A stretch of 64,000 nucleotides of DNA, taken from Arthrobacter sp. U41 (GTDB lineage: Bacteria > Actinomycetota > Actinomycetes > Actinomycetales > Micrococcaceae). A model generated the notes under the pieces. The model saw only the letters and a program-made list of their open reading frames with translations. It searched no databases and had not been told where the DNA came from. This document shows positions 45,010-54,232 of the stretch, one piece after another (position 1 is the first letter of the stretch; each line of letters starts with the position of its first letter). The stretch covers positions 1,240,001-1,304,000 of the forward strand of contig NZ_CP015732.1 of NCBI RefSeq assembly GCF_001750145.1. Reading direction: 5' to 3'. The translations under genes were made by a program, and so were the position numbers.

Positions 45010-45110
45010 AGGACCGCGCCACCGAGGCCTGGAACCCCAACGCGCCAGTTAGATTGGCACTTGGTGCCGATTCACCGGTGCCGGCCGGATCCACGAAAGG
45101 AACACAAGAA

Positions 45111-46217
45111 ATGGTCCATAAAGTTCAGGCCGTCATCGCCCGGGAGAAGAATGCCCCGGTTTCGCTCGAGACTATTCTGGTCCCGGATCCGGGGCCGGGG
45201 GAGGCGCTGGTGGACATTCTCACGTGCGGGGTCTGCCATACGGACCTGGACTACAAGCAGGGCGGCATCGGCGATGAGTTCCCCTACCTGCTGGGCCATG
45301 AGGCCACGGGTGTGGTCAGCGCCGTCGGACCCGGCGTCACAGACGTCGTCCCGGGCGATCGGGTGATCCTGAACTGGCGCGCTGTCTGCGGGGAATGCCG
45401 CGCCTGCGCCAAGGGCCAGCCCCAGTACTGCTTTGACACGCACAATGCCACGCAGAAGATGACGCTTGAAGACGGCACGGAACTCACTCCCGCGCTCGGC
45501 ATTGGCGCCTTTGCGGAGAAGACCCTGGTGGCAGCAGGGCAGTGCACGAAGGTTGACGACGACGCCGATCCCGCCGTCGTCGGGCTGCTCGGCTGCGGCG
45601 TGATGGCCGGCATCGGTGCCGCCATCAACACGGGTGAGGTCAAGCGGGGCGAGTCCGTGGCCGTGATCGGCTGCGGCGGTGTGGGCATCGCCGCAATCGC
45701 CGGCGCAAAGCTGGCCGGTGCCACCACAATCATTGCCGTGGACATCGACGCCAACAAGGTGGAAATGGCCAGGCACCTGGGCGCCACCCACGGAGTCGAC
45801 TCGAGCCGGGAGGATCCCGTCGAAGCCATCCGTGCGCTGACGGAAGGCCACGGCGCCGACCTGGTGATTGACGCCGTCGGACGTCCCGAAACGTACAAGC
45901 AGGCGTTCTATGCCCGCGACCTCGCCGGCCGCGTGGTGCTGGTGGGCGTGCCGAGGCCGGACATGAAGCTTGAGCTGCCCCTGCTGGACGTCTTTGGGCG
46001 GGGCGGGTCGCTGAAGTCCTCCTGGTATGGGGACTGCCTGCCCTCGCGTGATTTCCCCATGCTCGTGGCGCATTACAGGCAGGGCAACCTGGACCTGGAT
46101 GCCTTTGTCACCGAGCGCATCACCATTGACCAGGTGGAGGAAGCCTTTGCCAAGATGCATGACGGCAAGGTCCTGCGCTCGGTTGTCGAACTACAGACTC
46201 TGAAGGAGCTCTCATGA
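45111..46217 (+). CDS. S-(hydroxymethyl)mycothiol dehydrogenase-type alcohol dehydrogenase
   Basis: 368 residues, zinc-dependent class III-like dehydrogenase. Catalytic zinc region [14 protein letters not shown]...LGHEATGVV, structural zinc cysteines in [18 protein letters not shown] site [18 protein letters not shown]. Members (MscR) oxidise the spontaneous adduct of formaldehyde and mycothiol to S-formylmycothiol. GAAAGGAAC precedes ATG 45111. Overlap with a metallo-hydrolase gene supports this role. Confidence 0.88.
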   Translation: MVHKVQAVIAREKNAPVSLETILVPDPGPGEALVDILTCGVCHTDLDYKQGGIGDEFPYLLGHEATGVVSAVGPGVTDVVPGDRVILNWRAVCGECRACAKGQPQYCFDTHNATQKMTLEDGTELTPALGIGAFAEKTLVAAGQCTKVDDDADPAVVGLLGCGVMAGIGAAINTGEVKRGESVAVIGCGGVGIAAIAGAKLAGATTIIAVDIDANKVEMARHLGATHGVDSSREDPVEAIRALTEGHGADLVIDAVGRPETYKQAFYARDLAGRVVLVGVPRPDMKLELPLLDVFGRGGSLKSSWYGDCLPSRDFPMLVAHYRQGNLDLDAFVTERITIDQVEEAFAKMHDGKVLRSVVELQTLKELS

Positions 46218-46834
46218 GCGTCACCATCGAAAACCTCGTCACTTCGGGCACGTTTTCGCTCGACGGCGGCACTTGGGACGTGGACAACAACGTCTGGATT
46301 GTGGGCAACGAGGATGAGTGCGTGATCATCGATTCGCCGCACGATGCAGGCGCGATCATCAACCAGGTCCGGGGCCGGAAGGTCCTGGCCATCCTGCTGA
46401 CCCACGCCCACAATGACCACATCGGCCCGGCGCGGGAGCTCGCGGCGGCAGTGGATGCCCCCATCCATCTCCACCCTGATGACCTCATGCTGTGGGAACA
46501 GGTCTACCCGGACCACAAACCGGACGAGGAGCTCGCCGACGGCGACGTGTTCAAGGTGGGCGGGGTAACCCTGCGGGCCATCCACACCCCTGGCCACTCT
46601 CCGGGCTCCAACTGCTTCTACCTGGAAAGCGAAGGAACCGTGTTCACTGGAGACACGCTGTTCAACGGCGGTCCGGGTGCCACGGGGCGTTCCTACAGCG
46701 ACTACAACACGATTGTTGCTTCGATTCGGGAACGGCTGCTGACCCTTCCGCCTGAAACGGTGGTCCGCACCGGCCATGGTGAGAACACCACTATCGGGGC
46801 CGAGCGCGACACCCTGGACAGAATCCCGCAGTAA
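46214..46834 (+). CDS. Metallo-beta-lactamase-fold hydrolase of the mycothiol formaldehyde pathway
   Basis: 206 residues with the two-metal motif [11 protein letters not shown], the Asp/His blocks HTPGHSPGS and GDTLF, and GHGENTTI. In actinobacteria this gene follows mscR, and the product is thought to hydrolyse S-formylmycothiol to formate and mycothiol; direct evidence for the reaction is limited. Start overlaps the dehydrogenase stop (ATGA). Confidence 0.86.
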   Translation: MSVTIENLVTSGTFSLDGGTWDVDNNVWIVGNEDECVIIDSPHDAGAIINQVRGRKVLAILLTHAHNDHIGPARELAAAVDAPIHLHPDDLMLWEQVYPDHKPDEELADGDVFKVGGVTLRAIHTPGHSPGSNCFYLESEGTVFTGDTLFNGGPGATGRSYSDYNTIVASIRERLLTLPPETVVRTGHGENTTIGAERDTLDRIPQ

Positions 46835-47089
46835 GGACATATCGAGGTTGTCGAGGGCGCTAGGACGGATCCGGCGCAACCGGCCACTGGGAGGGTGGAG
46901 AGAGAGCATCCATGGATCCGCATTAGCTGACTGGCCGGTTTATGGACTACCCCGGTTGTCCGTTGCCTAATCGGACACGAAGCGTACTCGGGACCGAGTT
47001 CTGCGTTTGGCGTTGGCCCGCATTACTGAGTTATGGCTGTCGGTATGCAGCCGTAGGGAATGCCGGGCTCGTTCCATTTCGACTTCTAT

Positions 47090-47827
47090 TCAGAACAGCA
47101 AAGGTGCCAGTCGTGACGTCAGGTCGCGGGCCGCTTCCGAGTGTTCGCAGATTATGGCAAACCGTTCTGCAGGACTGGAGAGGCAAAGGGCTGCGCCGAC
47201 CGGTTCGTTAGGCAGTCTTACTGGAAGTGCCAGGCTGGCAGATCCTTGCTCTAATTCGTTAATTTCAGAGGCCTCGCCCTTGATCCTTATTTCCGCGAGT
47301 TGTTCTTCCAGTTGACCCCTGTCCGTGATGGTGTGCCGTGTCAGTTGCCTCAGCGGCCCTTTCGGGAACGGGGGTGCGGAATCGGCAAGTTCAGCAAGCA
47401 TCAGTTTCCCTGCGGCAGAGCAGTGTGGATACCGAAGCATTTCGAATACTGAGTGGAGCGGATAATCGGGATCTTCATCTGCGATTCTGAGGGAAGCGTT
47501 CCGGAACATGATTAAGTGCACTGCAAAACGGTTTCCACTTCGGAATTTTTCTATGACGGTTCGGGCCGCGGTGGGAACGGTGGGGGGAGTCGCTGCCGTA
47601 ACCAGGCCCGACAGGGCGTGTCCGAGCGCGAATCCGCGGAGGTTAGATGTGCGGACTAAATATTCATCCGCGACGAGCGAATTCAGAATCCGGTAGGCGG
47701 TCGCCTGGGGCATCTGCAACGCGTTCGTGATCTCTTTCGCCGTAGTCCCTGTCCCGAGCCGTGCCACGATCTCCAGGATTCGGAACGAGTTGGACGCTGC
47801 ATTGGAATGCGATGCCCTGTAGTTCAT
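47090..47827 (-). CDS. IclR-family regulator
   Basis: 245 residues. N-terminal winged helix (SFRILEIVARLGTGTTAKEITNALQMPQATAYRILNSLVADEYL) and C-terminal effector domain (HSVFEMLRYPHCSAAGKLMLAE, ASLALPVRLPNEPVGAALCLSS). The ATG overlaps the stop of the upstream permease gene by four bases, so it is its likely partner. Ligand unknown. Confidence 0.86.
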   Translation of the reverse strand: MNYRASHSNAASNSFRILEIVARLGTGTTAKEITNALQMPQATAYRILNSLVADEYLVRTSNLRGFALGHALSGLVTAATPPTVPTAARTVIEKFRSGNRFAVHLIMFRNASLRIADEDPDYPLHSVFEMLRYPHCSAAGKLMLAELADSAPPFPKGPLRQLTRHTITDRGQLEEQLAEIRIKGEASEINELEQGSASLALPVRLPNEPVGAALCLSSPAERFAIICEHSEAARDLTSRLAPLLF

Positions 47828-49317
47828 CGGTCGGGCCTACCGCGAAACAGGTCTAATTCCCGGGTCTCGTCGTAGATGCCCACCGCCGCCAGACGCTCGG
47901 GTAGCCGGAGGTGCAGGAAGGTGGCGTAGATGAGGCTGCCGAGGACGACGCCACCATAGATGACGGCCTGCAGGTTGCCTGTGCGAACTGATGCCGCCGC
48001 TGCCGTCCAGAGCACGGCCCCGAGGGTGACGGTGGATAACGCTCCCAATATCCAGCTGACCTGAGTGTTTTCTCCTATCCGGCGTAGGAAGAAGGGTAGG
48101 GAGGCGGTGGCAAGAATATAGGAGCCCAGATATCCGTAGGCGCCCAGGGTGAAGAGGTCCACTAGGCCCCGCTCAGGACTTGTACCAGAGATGATGATCG
48201 CGATTGGGACCATGGCAACTACCGGCATTACGCAAATGATTGCCGTCGAGGGGGTTCGAAAGGCGGGATGGGTGCGGCCGAATATTCGCGGCGCAACCCC
48301 TTCTCTTCCCATACAGAAAACTATGCGAGCAAGGGCATTTACCGATGCGATAGTGCACGCAAACCAAGATGCCGCGATGCCCAGGTCGAGGACTGCGGCG
48401 AACACGGGGGAAGTCTGCGAAAACAAGTCAGACAACGGTGTGGAACTGGCTACAATGTTTGGCGGTGCCCCTTTGAGAGCCACGTCCTGGGAGATCACGG
48501 CCAGAAGATAAAGCACGCCCGCCATGATGGGGGTCCACGTGATGGCCCTCGGGACGCTGACGAAAGGACTCTGCGCCTCGCCTCCCAATGTTGTCGGGCT
48601 TTCGAAGCCGACAAAGGCACTTACAGCAACGACGATTCCGATTGGTAACAAGTCTAAGTTCCCGGTCCAGACAAACAAGCTCTCGACGTTAACCTTCGGC
48701 GCGTGAAAGGCGAAGTAGGCAATCATGAGGACGGCGAGGACTCCAATTGAAATGGACTCCATTAACAACGTGGACCACGCGGATATCTGGATTCCCCGAA
48801 CCATGAGGAAACAGGCGGCGGACGCCGTGGCAAGAATAACCAGCACAGTGACGACTCTAGAGTCCGCGGGGGTTACCCCAAGGTTGATGAACAGCTGAAC
48901 GACATATGTGCCGACAACCAGTAGGCCGGCCATGGCGACGACGGCGTAACCGAACATGGCGGACCAGCCAGCGGTAATTGCGGTCCGCTGCCCAAGTCCC
49001 TTCGCCGTGTAGCTGTAGAGGCCGCTGACCGCAGCCATGCGCTTTGCCATCGGTCTCAGACAGAAGGAAACCAGAACCATGACCGCCATGGCTATACCGA
49101 ATGTCAACACAAGGTTCGGTCCGCTGGATCCAAAGACAAGACCGGGAAAGACAAGAGCCGGAATGACAGACATGGCACCCGCGGGCGCCACGGCGGCTAT
49201 CGCTTGTGCGAAAACCGGCAGGAATGAGAGTTTCCGGCGGTTCAGACCCTCCACTGGAGAACGGGGAGTAATGAACCGATCAGCACGGGCAGACACCAGG
49301 CACCAACTTTCCCTCAC
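47824..49317 (-). CDS. APC-family permease coupled to IclR
   Basis: Up to 497 residues with about twelve membrane helices. Family blocks: FAQAIAAVAPAGAMSVIPALVF, YSYTAKGLGQRTAITAGWSAMFGYAVVA and FVGFESPTTLGGEAQSPFVSVPRAI. Initiation is uncertain; the first ~25 residues may be excessive and a start near VEGLNRRKL is possible. It diverges from mao2 and shares a 470-bp intergenic region with it, so an amine substrate is plausible. Confidence 0.83.
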   Translation of the reverse strand: MRESWCLVSARADRFITPRSPVEGLNRRKLSFLPVFAQAIAAVAPAGAMSVIPALVFPGLVFGSSGPNLVLTFGIAMAVMVLVSFCLRPMAKRMAAVSGLYSYTAKGLGQRTAITAGWSAMFGYAVVAMAGLLVVGTYVVQLFINLGVTPADSRVVTVLVILATASAACFLMVRGIQISAWSTLLMESISIGVLAVLMIAYFAFHAPKVNVESLFVWTGNLDLLPIGIVVAVSAFVGFESPTTLGGEAQSPFVSVPRAITWTPIMAGVLYLLAVISQDVALKGAPPNIVASSTPLSDLFSQTSPVFAAVLDLGIAASWFACTIASVNALARIVFCMGREGVAPRIFGRTHPAFRTPSTAIICVMPVVAMVPIAIIISGTSPERGLVDLFTLGAYGYLGSYILATASLPFFLRRIGENTQVSWILGALSTVTLGAVLWTAAAASVRTGNLQAVIYGGVVLGSLIYATFLHLRLPERLAAVGIYDETRELDLFRGRPDR

Positions 49318-49787
49318 GCTCGGCCTGCTTGCTGGAGACGCAAGTCACAAGCCTCAAGTGCCAAACCTTAGCACCGCGGCCAGGGCGAGGATGCTCGCGG
49401 TCCCGGTTACCAATGTTTCCAACATGTTAACTGAGGTGGGAAGAGGTGGCCCTGAAGTTCTCACGCGAATAGCTATAAACAGCTCGCCTAGATGAATTCT
49501 GTGGCGTAATTTTTTCTACACGGACGGAATGTGCGTGATCGGCGTCATGCCCCAGGGGAGTTCAGAGCAGAGCTCCATGGGCCCTTAGCAACTTATGGGA
49601 TGCCGGTCCGTTCGCCGGTGCCGGGATGTTGCGGGTCAGGTGCCGCTAGTCCTGTCCGGGCGTCCTTAAAGGCAGATTCCAGCACACTCGGTGGCTGCTT
49701 AGCCAAACCCCGATCTGTTAACGGGGCACTTCGGCACTCAGGCCGTCGGGATCCTCGTCCTGAAAGAAAGAATTTAAGGAGAAAAGC
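49318..49787. other. Divergent promoter region permease/mao2
   Basis: Holds shared element C and, from 49652, the start of the inverted duplication. Open frames antisense to mao2 reach into it, but no gene is supported. Confidence 0.6.
49481..49516 (+). promoter_or_regulatory. Shared upstream element, copy C (mao2)
   Basis: Reads CCTAGATGAATT, two bases, GTGGCGTA then a T-rich stretch; the core CTAGATGAATT and GTG-n-CGTA coincide with copy B read on its gene strand. Lies ~270 bp upstream of mao2, in the same orientation as A and B relative to their genes. Confidence 0.62.
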
Positions 49788-51730
49788 ATGACTCTCAACA
49801 CTGAAACCGAAACTGTAGTAGGGGTAGCGCACCCTCTGGATCCGTTGTCCCGGGCCGAGATTTCGCGGGCTGTCTCGATCCTCAAGGACGGGCCGGCTGC
49901 GGCTGAGTCGTTCCGCTTCATTAGCGTTGAGCTGCGCGAGCCGTCCAAGGAAGCCCTGAGGACCGGCGGGGAGACCGAACGCGAAGCGGACTCGGTGCTC
50001 GTTGACCGCGGCGCGGGAAATGCCTACGAAGCCATCGTCAACCTTGATTCGGGCATCGTCACGTCGTGGAAGCAGCTGGCCTCCGGCGTTCAGCCGCCCT
50101 TCATGCTGGACGAGTTTGCAGAAGGTGAAGAGAGCTGCCGAAAGAACCCGGAGGTCAAGGCGGCCCTTGCCAAGCGGGGCATCACCGATATGGACCTTGT
50201 CTGCTTCGAACCGTGGTCTGTGGGCTACTTCGGTGAAGACAACGAAGGACGGCGCCTGATGCGCGCCCTGGTCTTCGTCCGCCAGGAGCCCGATGACAGC
50301 CCTTACGCGCACCCGATCGAGAACTTCATCGTCATCGTCGACCTCAACTCCGGCGAAGTCGTAGAAGTCGAGGACGACCAGGCGATCCCCGTACCCAGTG
50401 CCAGCGGCAACTACCTGCCCAAGTACGTCGGGCCGGCCCGCACTGACCTCAAGCCCATCTCCATCACCCAGCCCGAGGGTGCGTCCTTCAAGGTCACGGG
50501 AAACCACGTCCAGTGGGCCGACTGGTCCTTCCGGGTCGGGTTCACTCCCCGGGAAGGCCTGGTGCTTCACCAGCTCCGCTTCCAGGACCAGGGCGTGGAG
50601 CGTCCGGTGATCAACAGGGCATCACTGTCCGAAATGGTGGTCCCCTATGGTGACACCGCCCCCGTCCAGGCAAAGAAGAACGCCTTCGACTCCGGCGAAT
50701 ACAACATCGGCAACATGGCCAACTCCCTCACCCTCGGCTGCGACTGCCTGGGCGAAATCAAGTACTTCGATGGCATCACCACCGACAGCCACGGCAACCC
50801 ATGGACCATCGAGAACGCCATCTGCATGCACGAGGAAGACGATTCCATCCTGTGGAAGCACTTCGACTTCCGCGAGGGCACCGCCGAAACCCGGCGCAGC
50901 CGCAAGCTCGTGATCTCCTTCATCGCCACCGTCGCGAACTACGAGTACGCCTTCTACTGGCACCTGTTCCTCGACGGCAGCATCGAGTTCCTGGTCAAGG
51001 CCACCGGCATCCTGTCCACCGCCGCCCAGAAGCCCGGCGAGAAAACCCCGTACGGTCAGACGCTGAACAACGACGGGCTCTACGGACCCATCCACCAGCA
51101 CATGTTCAACGTCCGCATGGACTTCGAAATCGACGGACCGAAGAATGTCGTCTACGAAGTGGACATGGAAATCCCCGAGAACAACCCCACACACACCGCG
51201 TTCAAGGCCGTGGACCGGCTGCTCGAAACCGAACAGGCAGCAATCCGCAAGGCAGACCACGACAAGCACCGCTTCTGGAAAATCGCCAACCGCGACAGCA
51301 GGAACCTCGTGGACGAACCAGTCGCCTACCGCCTCATCCCCACCAACGCCATCACCCTGGCCGCCGGCGATGAGTCCTTCGTCAGCAAACGAGCACAATT
51401 CGCCCGCAACAACCTCTGGGTCACCGCTTACGACCGCACCGAACGCTTCGCCGCCGGCGAATTCCCGAACCAAGCCACCGGCGCCGACGACGGCCTGCAC
51501 ATCTGGACCCAGGCAGACCGGAACATCGTCGATGAAGACATCGTGGTCTGGTACACCTTCGGCATGCACCACGTCGTCCGCCTCGAAGACTGGCCCGTCA
51601 TGCCCCGCCAAAACATCGGCTTCATGCTCGAACCACACGGCTTCTTCAACCAAAACCCAACCCTCAACCTGCCCAGCTCGGCGACCCCCTCCGATCACTG
51701 CAGCCCAGAAACCACAAACCACTGCAGCTC
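49652..51730. repeat. 2,079-bp inverted duplication, right copy
   Basis: Counterpart of 31002-33080 in opposite orientation. Covers 136 bp upstream of mao2 and all but the last ~16 bases of its coding sequence. Confidence 0.95.
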
Positions 51731-51746
51731 CGGACACGAATCATGA
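49788..51746 (+). CDS. mao: Copper/topaquinone methylamine oxidase, copy 2
   Basis: 652 residues, same as copy 1 through about residue 647 (topaquinone Tyr385, base Asp301, copper ligands His439/441/598) and ending SSGHES. This locus looks ancestral: the stop overlaps the start of an APC permease (ATGA), followed by DUF5134, giving an uptake-oxidation-accessory operon. AAGGAG before the ATG is identical to copy 1. Both copies should yield equivalent enzyme. Confidence 0.93.
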   Translation: MTLNTETETVVGVAHPLDPLSRAEISRAVSILKDGPAAAESFRFISVELREPSKEALRTGGETEREADSVLVDRGAGNAYEAIVNLDSGIVTSWKQLASGVQPPFMLDEFAEGEESCRKNPEVKAALAKRGITDMDLVCFEPWSVGYFGEDNEGRRLMRALVFVRQEPDDSPYAHPIENFIVIVDLNSGEVVEVEDDQAIPVPSASGNYLPKYVGPARTDLKPISITQPEGASFKVTGNHVQWADWSFRVGFTPREGLVLHQLRFQDQGVERPVINRASLSEMVVPYGDTAPVQAKKNAFDSGEYNIGNMANSLTLGCDCLGEIKYFDGITTDSHGNPWTIENAICMHEEDDSILWKHFDFREGTAETRRSRKLVISFIATVANYEYAFYWHLFLDGSIEFLVKATGILSTAAQKPGEKTPYGQTLNNDGLYGPIHQHMFNVRMDFEIDGPKNVVYEVDMEIPENNPTHTAFKAVDRLLETEQAAIRKADHDKHRFWKIANRDSRNLVDEPVAYRLIPTNAITLAAGDESFVSKRAQFARNNLWVTAYDRTERFAAGEFPNQATGADDGLHIWTQADRNIVDEDIVVWYTFGMHHVVRLEDWPVMPRQNIGFMLEPHGFFNQNPTLNLPSSATPSDHCSPETTNHCSSGHES

Positions 51747-53392
51747 GCACCCAAAGTCCTCGCGCTGACGCTCCCTCCAAGCACGGCTCCAAACCAGGCA
51801 AGCTGAAAGCCAACACCCTGGGGTTGTGGGATGTTGTTTTCATGGCTGTTGCGACGTCCGCACCGATTACGGTGATGAGCGGAAATGTCCCGTTTGCGGT
51901 TGGCTACGGTGTCGGAACCGGAACCCCGGCAACATATATCTGGGCGACGGTTATCCTGTCGATCTTTGCGGTCGCATATGTCACGATGGCCCGCTATGTG
52001 ACCTCAACGGCCGCCTTCTACGGATTCATTTCCCGCGGTTTGGGACGCGTTGTTGGCCTCGGGACCGGCTACATGGTTACCTTCGGCTACATCATCTTTG
52101 AAGCCAGCATCATCGGTATTTTCTCCTACTTCGGCCATCTGGCTTTCCTGAGCCAATTTGGGGTGGACATCCCATGGGTTGTTTTCGCCTTGGTGGGCCT
52201 CGTCCTCATCGGGATACTGACCTACTTTGAGATCAGCTTCGCAGCGAAAATCCTGGCTGTACTGCTGGCCACTGAGATCGGGATTTTGGCAGTCATGGCC
52301 TTCGCCGTGCTCTTCAATGGCGGGGGCCCCGACGGGCTGATGCCTGAGACGCTGAATCCGGTAAATGCGTTCAAACCAAACGGTCTGCAAGTCGCCGCGA
52401 CGGGACTCGCCATGTTCATCGCGTTCTGGTCATGGACCGGATTCGAGTCGACGGTCATGTATGGGGAGGAATCGAAGAACCCGAAGAAGATCATCCCTAT
52501 CGCCACGATGATCGCGGTCACCGGCGTCGGTATCTTTTATACGTTTGTCTCCTGGATGTCCGTTGCCGGGAATGGTGCCGCAGGAGCCATTGCTTTGGCG
52601 CAAAGCGCCGAACCCCTGGACATGTTCTTTCACCCCACGGAAGTCTTTGTCGGCCCCGGATGGGTTTCGATCATGTTATGGCTGATGATGAGCGGATCCT
52701 TCGCTTGCGCCATGGCCTTCCACAACGCCGCATCACGGTACCTCTACGCGCTGGGAAGGGAAGGAGTCCTGCCCAGCGTACTTGGCAAGACCCATAAGAA
52801 GCACGGATCCCCCCACATCGCGTCGTACCTCCAGACAGGTCTTGCAACCCTGTGGATACTCGGGTTCTGGTACTTCAAGAAGGACCCATACCTGGATGTC
52901 TTTGTCCTCCTGGCCGTGCTCGGGACATTCTCGCTCCTGATTGTGCAGACCATCACCATGGCCGCCGTGTTCAACTATTTCCGCAAGCACCACCCGGAAG
53001 AAAAAGCGTGGCGCACCAAAGTCGCTCCCATAGTCGGGGGACTGGGGATGCTCGGTGTTGTCATCCTGATGGTCCTGAACTTGGACTCGGCTGCCGGGCC
53101 TGCAGCGTCGTCTCTGCTCTTCAAGCTCATCCCCTACATCGCCGCTGGGCTCTTCATCGCCGGGGCAGGTCAAGCACTGTACCTGAGGAAAACCAATCCG
53201 CTCAAGTATGAAACCATCGGCCACGTCGTTCTCGCCGAGGACGGTCACGGCCCGGTCCTGGACGAAGAAGATCCAGAGCCGATGCGCCCGATCGATCTCG
53301 AACGCATCAGGGAACTCGAGCGGAAGAATCCCTTGGGTGAACTCGAACTGAGTGATGAAGATGAACTAGAGCTGGAGAGGGAAAGGCCCTGA
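51743..53392 (+). CDS. APC-family permease of the methylamine oxidase operon
   Basis: 549 residues; about twelve membrane helices, with hydrophilic N-terminal (~30 residues) and long acidic C-terminal ends (ELELSDEDELELERERP). Family blocks: VFMAVATSAPITVMSGNVPFAVGYG, FYGFISRGLGRVVGLGTGYMV, WSWTGFESTVMYGEESKNPKKIIPIA. Overlap with mao2 makes it the best candidate methylamine importer in the window. In the mao1 locus only a scar of the equivalent gene is left. Confidence 0.86.
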   Translation: MSTQSPRADAPSKHGSKPGKLKANTLGLWDVVFMAVATSAPITVMSGNVPFAVGYGVGTGTPATYIWATVILSIFAVAYVTMARYVTSTAAFYGFISRGLGRVVGLGTGYMVTFGYIIFEASIIGIFSYFGHLAFLSQFGVDIPWVVFALVGLVLIGILTYFEISFAAKILAVLLATEIGILAVMAFAVLFNGGGPDGLMPETLNPVNAFKPNGLQVAATGLAMFIAFWSWTGFESTVMYGEESKNPKKIIPIATMIAVTGVGIFYTFVSWMSVAGNGAAGAIALAQSAEPLDMFFHPTEVFVGPGWVSIMLWLMMSGSFACAMAFHNAASRYLYALGREGVLPSVLGKTHKKHGSPHIASYLQTGLATLWILGFWYFKKDPYLDVFVLLAVLGTFSLLIVQTITMAAVFNYFRKHHPEEKAWRTKVAPIVGGLGMLGVVILMVLNLDSAAGPAASSLLFKLIPYIAAGLFIAGAGQALYLRKTNPLKYETIGHVVLAEDGHGPVLDEEDPEPMRPIDLERIRELERKNPLGELELSDEDELELERERP

Positions 53393-53398
53393 ACGGGC

Positions 53399-53432
53399 GG
53401 TCCCCGGTGCTGTGTCAGCAGCGTCGGGGACC
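53399..53432 (+). terminator. Hairpin between permease and DUF5134 paralogue 2
   Basis: GGTCCCCG, TGCTG, loop, CAGCG, CGGGGACC. Equivalent to the hairpin at 30855-30889 in the other locus. Confidence 0.65.
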
Positions 53433-53476
53433 GGCCCCGTTAACTAACTCAAACCAGTAGGAAGAGCGTAATCCGC

Positions 53477-54133
53477 GTGTTCGATAGCCCCGCCATTACC
53501 TGGTCCCTCACGGCCTTCCTGCTACTTACCGGAAGCTATCAGGTTCTGCAGGCGACAAAGTCCAAGCAGCGCACGGACAGGATCAACAAGGGCCTCCATG
53601 CCCTCATGAACGTCCTGATGGCTGTCATGCAATGGAACCTCGCGCCGTCATTCATGCTTGCTCAGGTCGCCGTTCTCACCGGCGCGGCACTGTGGTTTGT
53701 CATCCAAGCGGTCGCACGGCCGGAATTCAAAACACTCTGCGCGGGCAGCCAGGGCCGGCTGAAATGCGCCTACCACAGCATTGCCATGGCTGGCGCTGCT
53801 CTCATGGTCGCCATGATGGGTCACGTGACCACAACGAGCAATGAAATGCAGGCAGGCGGAACGTCGACGCCTCACGCTCACCACGCGATGACAGCCGAAA
53901 CCAAAAGCCTTCCGGCCGCAACATTTGATTACTCACCCGACCTCGCGCTTCTTCTAACAATAGTCTTCGGAGTTGCTGCGGTGGTATTCACCGCCCTTCT
54001 GCTCCGTTTCCGGGTACCGACAACCGCACTCCCCAACAAGGCGGCGCCAAGACTGTCTGTCCGCACAGAACACGGACTCGAAGCTCTCGGCGCCGCTGCC
54101 ATGGCCCTAATGTTTGCCACCATGTCCGCATGA
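53477..54133 (+). CDS. DUF5134 membrane protein, paralogue 2
   Basis: 218 residues, about 60-70% identical by eye to the protein at 30151-30819, with the same helices and the same His/Met cluster (H100, M104, M110, M113, M114, H116; then PHAHHAM at ~132-138). GTG start at 53477; AGGAAGAG lies upstream. Third gene of the mao2 operon after the hairpin. Accessory role for the copper enzyme is inferred from position and potential metal ligands. Confidence 0.82.
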   Translation: MFDSPAITWSLTAFLLLTGSYQVLQATKSKQRTDRINKGLHALMNVLMAVMQWNLAPSFMLAQVAVLTGAALWFVIQAVARPEFKTLCAGSQGRLKCAYHSIAMAGAALMVAMMGHVTTTSNEMQAGGTSTPHAHHAMTAETKSLPAATFDYSPDLALLLTIVFGVAAVVFTALLLRFRVPTTALPNKAAPRLSVRTEHGLEALGAAAMALMFATMSA

Positions 54134-54232
54134 TGGTATCTGCGCTTCGCCACAGCGCTCTCGCATGAAACCGTCCTTGGTCTCGGCCGCGCTTACTGCA
54201 CCGCCTTCCGGACCGAGTCCTGCACTTTTTTC

